Source: Desulfobacterales bacterium CG23_combo_of_CG06-09_8_20_14_all_52_9 (GTDB lineage: Bacteria > Desulfobacterota > Desulfobacteria > Desulfobacterales > UBA2156). From it: a stretch of DNA of 8,032 bases. The stretch covers positions 4,827 to 12,858 of the forward strand of contig PCSF01000187.1 in NCBI GenBank assembly GCA_002771315.1, in the 5' to 3' direction. The notes below the pieces were generated by a model. It worked only from the letters and a program-made list of their open reading frames with translations. It was not told the DNA's origin and searched no databases. Below are positions 1-6,622 of this stretch, piece by piece (position 1 is the first letter of the stretch; every line of letters starts with the position of its first letter). A program made the position numbers and the translations under genes.

Positions 1-1170
1 GCGCATAAATCCGGCAGGTCCAATCAATGGCTGCAGGCCCCCGCCCCGGTATGGGGAAAAGGAATCATCGGGGTTTGGCTCTGTGCCCTGATCCTGGGGA
101 TATTCGGGATTCGGTATCTCCAGTTCAACGGAGACCTGGGTGCCCTGAACCGCGTTTCCGGCGATGTCCTGAAAGCCGAAGAAGAAATCCAAAAGACCTG
201 GGGTGATTTTCGGAGCAAGGCCATGATCCTTTGCAAGGGATCGACCCTGGAAACAGTCCTGACACAAAACGATCGTCTCTTTTCCCTCATGGAACAGGAA
301 GGTTATATTAAAAACCCGGTGAGTCTGGCACCTGTACTCCCTTCAAAAGTACGGCAAGAGATCAATCGAAAACGCTGGCAAGACTACTGGAAAAACGGAA
401 ACGGGGCAAGACGCTTGGTATTCTTGAAGACAGAAGCCGCCACATTGGGATTTTCACCCGAAGCCTTCAAACCGTTCTACGATCGGCTCGACCGGGAAGT
501 CGAACCTATCACCGCTGAAACGCTTTCGGCAAAAGGATTTTCCCCCATGCTGGAACTCCTCTTAAATCGGGATGAAAACGGATTTTCCGCAACAACCCTG
601 GTTCCGGATACCCCCAAGGTAATGGCCGGATTCAGTCGGATCCGGAAAATACTTCCGGAAACCCGGCTGGTCTCACAGGGACGATTTCGGGAAATCATCA
701 GCGGCGCCATCAAGGGCGACTTTAAGAGCTTTCTCATCAGCGCCTCTGTGGGCGTCTTTCTTATAGCCGGCTTTTTTTTTCGTCGGGCAAAAAGGCTTCT
801 GCTGGCTTCCATCCCCGTTGTCACGGGAACAGTGGTTATGGCGGGCTCCATGACCGGATTGGGATTGACATTTAATCTGTCTAATATCATCGCATCCATC
901 CTGGTCATCGGCTTGAGCATCGACTATGGGATTTTCATGGTCTATCGGCTTGACCGCGGTTTTCGGCATCAAACAGAGGAGGCGGTGCTTGTATCCGGAT
1001 TGACCACGATATCCGGATTCGCCGCCCTGGCTGTGGCACGCCACCCAGCCCTTTCTTCCATCGGCTTGACCGTCGTCTTGGGAATCGGTGCCGCGATTCC
1101 CTCGGCGCTGTGGGTTATTCCGGTTCTTTATCGGATAATTATAAAGGAAAAGCACCATGCACCCGCTTGA
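1..1170 (+). CDS. RND/MMPL-family exporter, C-terminal part (5' end outside window)
   Basis: The reading frame is open from base 1 to the TGA at 1168-1170 (389 codons), so the gene begins upstream. Numbered from the window edge, there is one membrane segment at about residues 20-41 and a large soluble loop at about 42-240. Four or five hydrophobic segments follow at about 243-260, 265-285, 295-317, 331-346 and 352-377. This is the C-terminal half-repeat of an RND transporter (TM7, periplasmic loop, TM8-12). The segment reading VIGLSIDYGIFMVYR matches the conserved G-x-D-Y-G motif of MMPL/RND proteins. MMPL exporters of this kind ('predicted exporter') are regular members of aryl-polyene clusters, where they are thought to move the lipid product across the inner membrane. 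The substrate here is inferred from context only. The 3' end overlaps the next gene by 14 bases, implying co-translation. Confidence 0.88.
   Translation, partial: AHKSGRSNQWLQAPAPVWGKGIIGVWLCALILGIFGIRYLQFNGDLGALNRVSGDVLKAEEEIQKTWGDFRSKAMILCKGSTLETVLTQNDRLFSLMEQEGYIKNPVSLAPVLPSKVRQEINRKRWQDYWKNGNGARRLVFLKTEAATLGFSPEAFKPFYDRLDREVEPITAETLSAKGFSPMLELLLNRDENGFSATTLVPDTPKVMAGFSRIRKILPETRLVSQGRFREIISGAIKGDFKSFLISASVGVFLIAGFFFRRAKRLLLASIPVVTGTVVMAGSMTGLGLTFNLSNIIASILVIGLSIDYGIFMVYRLDRGFRHQTEEAVLVSGLTTISGFAALAVARHPALSSIGLTVVLGIGAAIPSALWVIPVLYRIIIKEKHHAPA
1144..1148 (+). promoter_or_regulatory. Ribosome binding site for the dehydratase gene
   Basis: AAGGA lies inside the end of the exporter gene, 8 bases before the ATG at 1157. 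It supports that start and translational coupling to the exporter. Confidence 0.7.
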
Positions 1171-1546
1171 GCAACGCATCGCCGCCGCCATGCGCGACAA
1201 ACCCCGAATCGAACCGAACGGTTTTGTATCGGGTCGCTTCTTCTTTCATAAGGATTTTATCGGGTTTTCAGGACATTTTCCGGGTTATCCTATCTTACCG
1301 GCTTGTGTCCAGATCGCATCTGCCTTTTTCCTCATCCGGAAAACAACACCATCCGGTCTTTTTCCAACCCTCCTGGAAAAAGCCAAATTTATTTTAGAAA
1401 TCCACCCCGAAGACGAAGTCCGGATCGATTGTACACGGCTCCCGGAATCCGGACAAGAGGCCTGGAAGGCCGCCGTTTATTCGGGTAAAGATCTGGCCGC
1501 CACGTTTCATTTGACATTCCAAAAAGCAGGGGGTGACCATGAATAA
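1157..1546 (+). CDS. FabZ/ApeI-like 3-hydroxyacyl-ACP dehydratase (hot-dog fold), lacking the usual catalytic acid
   Basis: This 129-residue protein is about the size of single hot-dog dehydratases. Its core motif GHFPGYPILPA (residues 39-49) is the FabZ/FabA-type active-site strand, with the catalytic His at residue 40. It would remove water from 3-hydroxyacyl-ACP to give the trans-2-enoyl chain in each elongation cycle. In FabZ the catalytic Glu lies 14 residues after the His; here an ungapped alignment puts Ala54 there, so the enzyme may work as half of a heterodimer, use another residue, or be non-catalytic. APE systems are known to use paired dehydratases (ApeI with ApeP), and a second copy might lie outside the window. 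The ATG has a good ribosome site, overlaps the exporter by 14 bases, and the stop overlaps the thioesterase start by 8. The dehydratase family is firm; the exact substrate is inferred. Confidence 0.82.
   Translation: MHPLEQRIAAAMRDKPRIEPNGFVSGRFFFHKDFIGFSGHFPGYPILPACVQIASAFFLIRKTTPSGLFPTLLEKAKFILEIHPEDEVRIDCTRLPESGQEAWKAAVYSGKDLAATFHLTFQKAGGDHE
1528..1533 (+). promoter_or_regulatory. Ribosome binding site that sets the thioesterase start
   Basis: AGGGGG lies 5 bases before the ATG at 1539. An in-frame GTG at 1533 overlaps this site and has no good site of its own, so the ATG at 1539 is preferred. Confidence 0.65.
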
Positions 1547-2033
1547 GTCCTACTTCCCGATTACGGATGAAACGGTGAATCCCCTGCGTCACACGGTTTC
1601 CCGTAGAGTCCGGTTCGAAGAAGTCGACGCCTTGGGAATTGTATGGCACGGCCGGTACCCCAGCTATTTCGAAGACGCCCGAGCAGCTTTGGGAGAGCGG
1701 TTCGGCATCGGATACAAGGTTTTTCACAGCCGGGGGATCTTTGCTCCCATCAAAATCATCCACATTGACTACCATCTTCCCCTTACCTTCGATGAGCCGT
1801 TCACTATCGAGGCTGTTTTACATTGGACCGAGGCCGCCCGGCTTAACTGCGAGTATTTTCTTTACAACCAAGAGGGAAAAATCACCACCACCGGATACAC
1901 GGTTCAACTGATGTTGGATTCAAGCGGCGAAGTCCTCATAATCCCGCCGCCGTTTTACAGGGAATTCACGGAACAATGGAAAGGACAAACGCTTCAATGC
2001 CGAGAGTCTGGGTCACCCACGCGTCCGCAGTGA
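1539..2033 (+). CDS. Acyl-CoA/acyl-ACP thioesterase, YbgC/4-hydroxybenzoyl-CoA type hot-dog protein
   Basis: This 164-residue single hot-dog protein has near its N-terminus the signature of the 4HBT/YbgC thioesterase group: VRFEEVDALGIVWHGRY, then a FEDAR helix. The catalytic Asp is residue 30 and the motif His is residue 37. It would hydrolyse an acyl thioester, either releasing the finished chain or clearing stalled chains from the carrier protein. Thioesterases of this class are common in APE-type clusters. A GTG six bases upstream (1533) would add two residues, but the ribosome site favours ATG 1539. The 3' end overlaps the ketosynthase gene by 58 bases (37 if that gene starts at 1997), so the last roughly 15 residues are coded over the KS start and look like an unstructured tail (CRESGSPTRPQ). 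Confidence 0.85.
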   Translation: MNKSYFPITDETVNPLRHTVSRRVRFEEVDALGIVWHGRYPSYFEDARAALGERFGIGYKVFHSRGIFAPIKIIHIDYHLPLTFDEPFTIEAVLHWTEAARLNCEYFLYNQEGKITTTGYTVQLMLDSSGEVLIIPPPFYREFTEQWKGQTLQCRESGSPTRPQ

Positions 2034-3130
2034 CCGCACTGGGAGATACCCTGGATGCCACCTGGAAGGGTCTCCTTGAAGGAAAGACAGGCATCCGGAG
2101 GCTGAGGCGTTTTTCCACAGCGCCTTATCCGGTGGGCATTGCGGCATGCATCCAGGACTTAGATCCCGGAGATTCACGATCTCTGATCTACGACCTCATC
2201 GACAGGGCTATGCAAAATCTCCCTCCCCTTCCCAAGGATACCCTCCTCATCACCGCCACCACCAAAGGTCCTATCGACCTGATGGAACGGGTATGCCGGA
2301 AGACTGAAACCGGAATCGAAACGCTCCTGATACCCCATCTCGTCGCATCCCTTTCCCGAAAATTGAAACTGCAAAAGTCGGGGTTCAACATCAGCGCCGC
2401 ATGCGCCTCTTCCACTGTGGCCATCTCCCAGGCTTGCTCACAAATCGCCTTGGGGAAAGCCGAGGCGGTGCTGGTGCTATGCGCAGATCTGGTTTCTGAA
2501 TTTACCTTTTCCGGATTTTCGGCCCTTCAAATACTTTCCGAACGTCCATGTGCTCCGTTTGACCGCAACCGTAACGGTCTTTCCCTCGGAGAAGGAGCGG
2601 CCGCCATCCTCCTGATGTCCCCAACCCGGGCTAAGGCCGAAGGGCTTTTCCCGCTTGCCACCGTCTGCGGCTGGGGGGTTGCAAGTGACGCTGTGCATAT
2701 CACTTCTCCGGCCAAAGACGGCAAAGGACTCATTCAAGCGATCAAGCAAGCGCTAAATATTGCAGGGTTCAGCCCGGATGCTATTTCCGCCGTAAACGCC
2801 CACGGCACCGGAACCGTGCAAAACGACCGGATGGAGCTTGTCGCCTTTCACACAGTTTTCGGGGACCGCAGGCTTCCCATCCACTCCATCAAGGGGGCCG
2901 TCGGACATACCCTGGGTGCGGCCGGCGGAATCGAGATAGCCGTGTCCATCAGGGCATTGCAGGAGAAGGTAATCCCTCCCACCACAGGATTTGCCGATCC
3001 GGAGCCGTTGGGAAAAGGGTGCATTTTTTCCGAACCTGTTATGATGCCGCCAGGCTATGTCCTGACCACCAACTCCGGCTTCGGCGGCGTCAATGCGGCC
3101 ATCATTCTCGGCAAAGGAAATGCTTCATGA
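1976..3130 (+). CDS. Beta-ketoacyl-ACP synthase, FabF-like, with complete Cys-His-His triad
   Basis: This 384-residue ketosynthase catalyses decarboxylative condensation of malonyl-ACP with a growing acyl chain. It has the N-terminal strand RVWVTHASAVTALG (10-23), the nucleophile in ISAACASST (Cys143), PFDRNRNGLSLGEGAA (194-209), the first His in NAHGTGT (His276), the second in KGAVGHTLGAAGG (His311), and a C-terminal NSGFGGVNAA (366-375). Length is slightly short of the usual 400-410. Start choice is uncertain: ATG 1976 has only a weak site. ATG 1997 (MPRVWVTHAS, typical for the family) has AAGGA at 1981-1985, 11 bases upstream. The gene ends with a 4-base ATGA overlap with the Cys-less KS-like gene. 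That arrangement suggests a KS/chain-length-factor heterodimer, as in aryl-polyene and type II polyketide systems. Confidence 0.92.
   Translation: MERTNASMPRVWVTHASAVTALGDTLDATWKGLLEGKTGIRRLRRFSTAPYPVGIAACIQDLDPGDSRSLIYDLIDRAMQNLPPLPKDTLLITATTKGPIDLMERVCRKTETGIETLLIPHLVASLSRKLKLQKSGFNISAACASSTVAISQACSQIALGKAEAVLVLCADLVSEFTFSGFSALQILSERPCAPFDRNRNGLSLGEGAAAILLMSPTRAKAEGLFPLATVCGWGVASDAVHITSPAKDGKGLIQAIKQALNIAGFSPDAISAVNAHGTGTVQNDRMELVAFHTVFGDRRLPIHSIKGAVGHTLGAAGGIEIAVSIRALQEKVIPPTTGFADPEPLGKGCIFSEPVMMPPGYVLTTNSGFGGVNAAIILGKGNAS
3113..3118 (+). promoter_or_regulatory. Ribosome binding site for the KS-like (CLF) gene
   Basis: AAAGGA lies 8 bases before the ATG at 3127, inside the ketosynthase gene end. 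It fixes the start at MRISLLGIG rather than the longer reading frame that opens at 3019. Confidence 0.7.
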
Positions 3131-3888
3131 GGATCTCCCTCCTTGGCATCGGATGGGCAACCGCCTCAACCCTGGGCACGGGAAAGGATGCCGGTGCTTT
3201 TTCTTTAGCTCCGGGGCATTTTACCGAAGCGGTCACAAATATCCGGCTGGATCCGCCTTATCCTCGATTCGGTCGGATGGACGACGTCTCTAAAGCCGCT
3301 CTCGCCGCGGTCGTTTTAGCCATGAAAGATGCAGGTCTTGAGAAATGGGATTGTAAGAGAGCCATCGGAATCATCGCCGCAACCCGGACCGGATGCCTGA
3401 AAACGGACATGGATTACTTTCAGGATATCCTGTCCCATGGGGGGGGATCGGCCAGCCCCCATCACTTTGCCTATACGTTGCCGTCCACCTTCATCGGAGA
3501 TGCTTCTATTTACCTTGGGATTACTGGTCCGGGATTTGTCGTCCAGGAGAAAAATACCCTTTCCCTCACCGGTCTTGGGCTGGCTTTAGATACCATCTGC
3601 CGGGGGGAAGCCGCACATATGGTAGCGGGTGCCTATGATGCCGGTATCCCGGAACCGCTTGGATTCGGAGAGGATTCGAAGCCGTATGCGGTCTTTCTGG
3701 TGATCGGAAAAGCGGTTCCCGGCAGGATGGGCTACGGCGAAATTGAAACGGCTCACCGCGGCACAGTTCGATTCCGCGGAAAACCGATATATAACCTTCT
3801 CGACATCCTCCGAGCGGATCCATTCCTTTCCAAAAAGGATTCGTCGAATCGTAAAGGCATTGATCCCTGCCGGCCCGGGAGCCTTTGA
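3127..3888 (+). CDS. Half-length ketosynthase-like protein without active-site Cys (chain-length-factor-like, ketoacyl-synt_2 type)
   Basis: This 253-residue protein resembles only the N-terminal half of a ketosynthase (LLGIGWATASTLG; later YAVFLVIG). Aligned without gaps to the neighbouring KS, the shared GF pair at 136-137 puts Asn143 where that KS has Cys143. Neither His motif (HGTGT, GHTLGAAG) is present. It cannot be a normal condensing enzyme. Proteins of this size and kind in APE clusters (ApeC, 'beta-ketoacyl synthase chain length factor') pair with the full KS and influence chain length. The ATGA overlap with the KS suggests the two are made in equal amounts. The last roughly 40 residues (after 210) show no KS feature, and the tail SSNRKGIDPCRPGSL looks unstructured. 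The coding run contains a G8 tract at 3439-3446. Chain-length control is inference from family and position. Confidence 0.8.
   Translation: MRISLLGIGWATASTLGTGKDAGAFSLAPGHFTEAVTNIRLDPPYPRFGRMDDVSKAALAAVVLAMKDAGLEKWDCKRAIGIIAATRTGCLKTDMDYFQDILSHGGGSASPHHFAYTLPSTFIGDASIYLGITGPGFVVQEKNTLSLTGLGLALDTICRGEAAHMVAGAYDAGIPEPLGFGEDSKPYAVFLVIGKAVPGRMGYGEIETAHRGTVRFRGKPIYNLLDILRADPFLSKKDSSNRKGIDPCRPGSL
3877..3881 (+). promoter_or_regulatory. Ribosome binding site for the first radical SAM gene
   Basis: GGGAG lies 8 bases before ATG 3890, inside the end of the CLF-like gene. It favours ATG 3890 over an in-frame TTG at 3743 that would overlap the upstream gene by about 146 bases. Confidence 0.65.
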
Positions 3889-3889
3889 A

Positions 3890-5155
3890 ATGAAAATGCA
3901 GTTGGTCTACCCCTATTGGCCCAGGCTGAAAAGACAAACCGAATTTCATCTCCCTCCCCACGGCCCCGTGGTCTTTGCCGCCCAGGTCCCGGGTTGGGTA
4001 ACGCTTCGGTTTATTGACGAAAACGTCGAGCCTATGGTCTTCGATAAAACAGCCGACTTAGTTGCCTTATCGGTGATGCTCACCTGCCAGTTGCCGAGGG
4101 CATTCGAGATTGCCGATCAATATCGGCGAATGAACATCCCCGTTATTTTCGGCGGGATCGCCACGACCCTGCATGCCGAGGAGGTAGTATCCCATGCGGA
4201 TGCCGTGTTTCTTGGTGAGGTGGAAGGACGCTTTGATGCAATTCTGGACGATTTCCAAAAAGGCGCCCTGAAAAAGCGCTACGATTATCTCAACAACCCG
4301 CCGGATATTCGTCTTGTGGAAACCGCGCGCAGGGAGATCCTGAACCGCGATTGCTACATGTACCGGGGCATCCGGATGCTGGACCTGGTTCACGCCTCCA
4401 GGGGATGCCGATTCAACTGCTTTCCCTGTTGTGTCGGCTACCTGGGCGGGCGGAAGTTCCGACCCAGACCTATTGAAAAGGTCATCGCGGAAATGGAATC
4501 GATCCCCAACAACCGTCTTTTCATCGTGGATAATTCCCTTGCCCAGGATCGACGTTGGCTTTTGGAGCTCTTTTCTGCTATGATTCCGCTGAAAAAGAAA
4601 TGGGTTTCTCATCCCATATTGGACGACGACCAAGTCCTTGAACTGGCCGCGCAAGCCGGATGCTGGTATGTCTATCAGGCCATCTTCGACACGTCTGACG
4701 TCATCCGCAACCGGGTCAAGCGCTTAAAAGATCACGACATCGGTGTGGAAGGAACCGTCCTTTTAGGAACCGACGATCAAACCGAGGACGCCATTTATCG
4801 GTTGATTGATTTTCTTCTTGAAATCGATCTGGATATCGCCGAATTCACCATCCTGACCCCTTTTCCGCACACCCCCATCCGAGCCAAATTTGAAAAAGAA
4901 GGACGGATTTTGAGCAACAATTGGATTGAATATACGTGCGATCGAGCTGTTTTTAAACCCAAACATATGTCGGTGGAAACGCTGGAAAAGCTTTACGACC
5001 GCGCATGGGATACGTTTTATAAAGATAGCCCTCCTCAGCTTAGAATGGGAGACCTTTTTCAAAAAGTCATCCGAAAAGAAATGAACGACGGCACCTACCA
5101 TCGATTCGACAAAAAACAAAAACGCCGATTTCAAAAGCACACGGAGACCCCCTGA
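3890..5155 (+). CDS. B12-binding-domain radical SAM protein (class B-like), first copy
   Basis: This is a 421-residue protein. The N-terminal part (about 1-130) has the cobalamin-binding-like Rossmann pattern: a MKMQLVYPYW start, DLVALSVML (56-64), PVIFGGIATTLHAEE (84-98) and a GEVEG end (109-113). The radical SAM core follows, with the [4Fe-4S] ligands in CRFNCFPC at Cys173, Cys177 and Cys180; a fourth Cys (181) adjoins them. The C-terminal stretch around VFKPKHMS (354-361) resembles the DUF4070-type tail of such enzymes. These enzymes cleave S-adenosylmethionine to a 5'-deoxyadenosyl radical, and many with this domain methylate unactivated carbons or rearrange rings. The substrate here is unknown; the operon suggests the acyl chain or its lipid-linked form. 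The N-terminal domain is short and lacks a recognisable DxHxxG, which is common in this class. It starts one base after the CLF-like gene. ATG 3896 is a close alternative start. Confidence 0.88.
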   Translation: MKMQLVYPYWPRLKRQTEFHLPPHGPVVFAAQVPGWVTLRFIDENVEPMVFDKTADLVALSVMLTCQLPRAFEIADQYRRMNIPVIFGGIATTLHAEEVVSHADAVFLGEVEGRFDAILDDFQKGALKKRYDYLNNPPDIRLVETARREILNRDCYMYRGIRMLDLVHASRGCRFNCFPCCVGYLGGRKFRPRPIEKVIAEMESIPNNRLFIVDNSLAQDRRWLLELFSAMIPLKKKWVSHPILDDDQVLELAAQAGCWYVYQAIFDTSDVIRNRVKRLKDHDIGVEGTVLLGTDDQTEDAIYRLIDFLLEIDLDIAEFTILTPFPHTPIRAKFEKEGRILSNNWIEYTCDRAVFKPKHMSVETLEKLYDRAWDTFYKDSPPQLRMGDLFQKVIRKEMNDGTYHRFDKKQKRRFQKHTETP

Positions 5156-5173
5156 AAACGAAGCGATGAATTC

Positions 5174-6622
5174 ATGGCTGCCCTGAACACGAAAAAAGTG
5201 CTCCTGGTGCATCCCCTGGGCTACTCAGCCCAAGCCGCCGGAAAAGACATCTCCAGGATCGCCAACATCATGCCGCCCTTGGGGCTTGCAAGTCTTGCGG
5301 CATATATGGAGCGGGAAGGAATTAAAAGCGCCATCATCGATTGCTATGCCCGACCGGATTCCAACCGTCTGATCCGGGATCATCTGCTGACGGAAAAACC
5401 GGCAGGAATCGGCTTCAGTTGCACCACCTCCAGTTTCCTGGATGGCATCCGCATCGCCCGAATGGCCAAGGCCATCCTTCCGGGACTAAAAGTGGTCTTC
5501 GGCGGACCCCACGTTTCCGCATTGCGGGAAAGAATCCCGGCACAGTTCCCGGAAATCGACTTTGCCGTAATCGGTGAAGGGGAACAAACCTTAACCGAGC
5601 TCATCTTGAGCGAATACGAGCAGTCACCGGAAATCCAGGGGATTGTCTATCGAGAACCCGGCGACGAAATACATGTTACAGGCAACCGCAGCGGCATCAA
5701 GTTGGACGCCTTGCCGTTTCCGGCCTATGATAAACTTGAAGGGTTCCCCAAGGCCTATCTCCTTCCTATTTTTAATTATCCCCGCTCCCCCAATACCAGC
5801 TGCATTTCCAGTCGCGGCTGTCCTTACGGGTGCAGCTACTGTGACCGGTCGGTCTTCGGAAGCAGCTTCCGCTTCAACAGCGCCGAATACCTGTACGCCC
5901 ATCTGCATTATCTAAAGGATCGATTCGGTATCCGGCACGTCAATTTTTACGACGATCTGTTTACGCTCAACCGCCGCCGGGTGGAGGATTTCACCCGGAT
6001 GATGGTCAATCAACCCTTAGGGATAACCTTCAACTGTGCGGTGCGCGCCGAGCATATTGACGCGGATCTTTTAAAACAGATGCGGGATGCCGGATGCTGG
6101 ATGATCAGCCTGGGAATCGAAACCGGCGATCCGGTGCTCCTTTCGCAACACCGCAGCCACGCCGACCTGGACCGAGTCGCCGAAGCCGTTGGTCTCATCA
6201 AACAGGCCGGAATCCGGGTCAAGGGGCTTCTGATGATGGGGCTTCCCGGGGAGACGGCAGAAACGATCCGAAAGAGCATGCGCTTTGTCTCTTCCCTTCA
6301 CCTGGACGATTTCAATCTCACTAAGTTTACTCCCTTCCCGGGATCCCCTCTCTATGAGCGGATTCGTGAATGGGGCAAATTCGAAGAAATCTGGGAAAAG
6401 ATGGACTGCATGCATTTTGTCTTTGTTCCGAAGGGAATGACCCGAGACACCCTGGAAAAACGGTTTAAAGCGTTTTATAAAAAACATTTCCTGCGTCCCC
6501 GAACCCTTATGGGATATGCGGGGATGCTGTGGCGTTCTCCGGAAAGCTGGATTCGGTTTTTGAAAAACCTTACCGGCTTTATTCGATTTGCAAAGAGCAA
6601 CAAGCGCCTGGGAGGATCTTGA
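5174..6622 (+). CDS. B12-binding-domain radical SAM protein (class B-like), second copy
   Basis: This 482-residue protein has the full class layout. The B12-binding domain comes first: KVLLVHPLG (8-16), MPPLGLASLAAYMEREG (33-49), VVFGGPHVSA (107-116) and IGEGE (133-137). The radical SAM core carries the cluster motif CPYGCSYC (Cys216, Cys220, Cys223). Later core elements are FYDDLFTLN (258-266), SLGIETG (312-318) and GLLMMGLPGET (351-361). The C-terminal part (about 400-482) is basic and partly hydrophobic, like hopanoid-type (HpnJ-like) members, and may lie at the membrane. It differs clearly from the first copy in length and motifs, so this is not a recent tandem duplication. The two probably act on successive or different positions of the product. 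The start is the only in-frame ATG; its ribosome site is weak and it lies 18 bases after the previous stop, suggesting re-initiation. The reaction is unknown. Confidence 0.9.
   Translation: MAALNTKKVLLVHPLGYSAQAAGKDISRIANIMPPLGLASLAAYMEREGIKSAIIDCYARPDSNRLIRDHLLTEKPAGIGFSCTTSSFLDGIRIARMAKAILPGLKVVFGGPHVSALRERIPAQFPEIDFAVIGEGEQTLTELILSEYEQSPEIQGIVYREPGDEIHVTGNRSGIKLDALPFPAYDKLEGFPKAYLLPIFNYPRSPNTSCISSRGCPYGCSYCDRSVFGSSFRFNSAEYLYAHLHYLKDRFGIRHVNFYDDLFTLNRRRVEDFTRMMVNQPLGITFNCAVRAEHIDADLLKQMRDAGCWMISLGIETGDPVLLSQHRSHADLDRVAEAVGLIKQAGIRVKGLLMMGLPGETAETIRKSMRFVSSLHLDDFNLTKFTPFPGSPLYERIREWGKFEEIWEKMDCMHFVFVPKGMTRDTLEKRFKAFYKKHFLRPRTLMGYAGMLWRSPESWIRFLKNLTGFIRFAKSNKRLGGS

Noticed and set aside
477..1200. 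Long open frames on the minus strand across the exporter
   Set aside because: They lie opposite a clearly coding frame with membrane segments and an RND motif, have no ribosome site and show no recognisable domain.
603..1453. Clustering of the palindrome TCCGGA (eight copies by eye: 603, 641, 654, 994, 1012, 1335, 1419, 1448)
   Set aside because: The copies fall in several codon frames with no even spacing or shared flank, and the host seems to favour CGG, CGA and GGA codons next to ATC/TCC. Codon and dinucleotide bias is a simpler explanation than a regulatory or uptake signal; a genome-wide count would decide.
3019..3126. Upstream extension of the CLF-like gene
   Set aside because: The extra 36 residues overlap the KS C-terminus, are rich in Arg, Cys and His as out-of-frame translations often are, and the ribosome site and KS fold both place the start at 3127.
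3566..3961. Minus-strand frame spanning the CLF/radical SAM junction, and similar ones at 4067-4654 and 4763-5212
   Set aside because: These are shadows of the plus-strand genes; their sequences show no domain and would contradict an otherwise single-strand operon.
5156..5173. Possible terminator or promoter in the only gap of any size
   Set aside because: Eighteen bases are too few for a hairpin plus T-run or a -35/-10 pair, and none is seen.
3890..6622. Recent tandem duplication of the radical SAM genes
   Set aside because: The proteins differ in length, cluster spacer residues (RFN/FP versus PYG/SY), B12-domain loops and C-terminal tails; similarity is at family level only.
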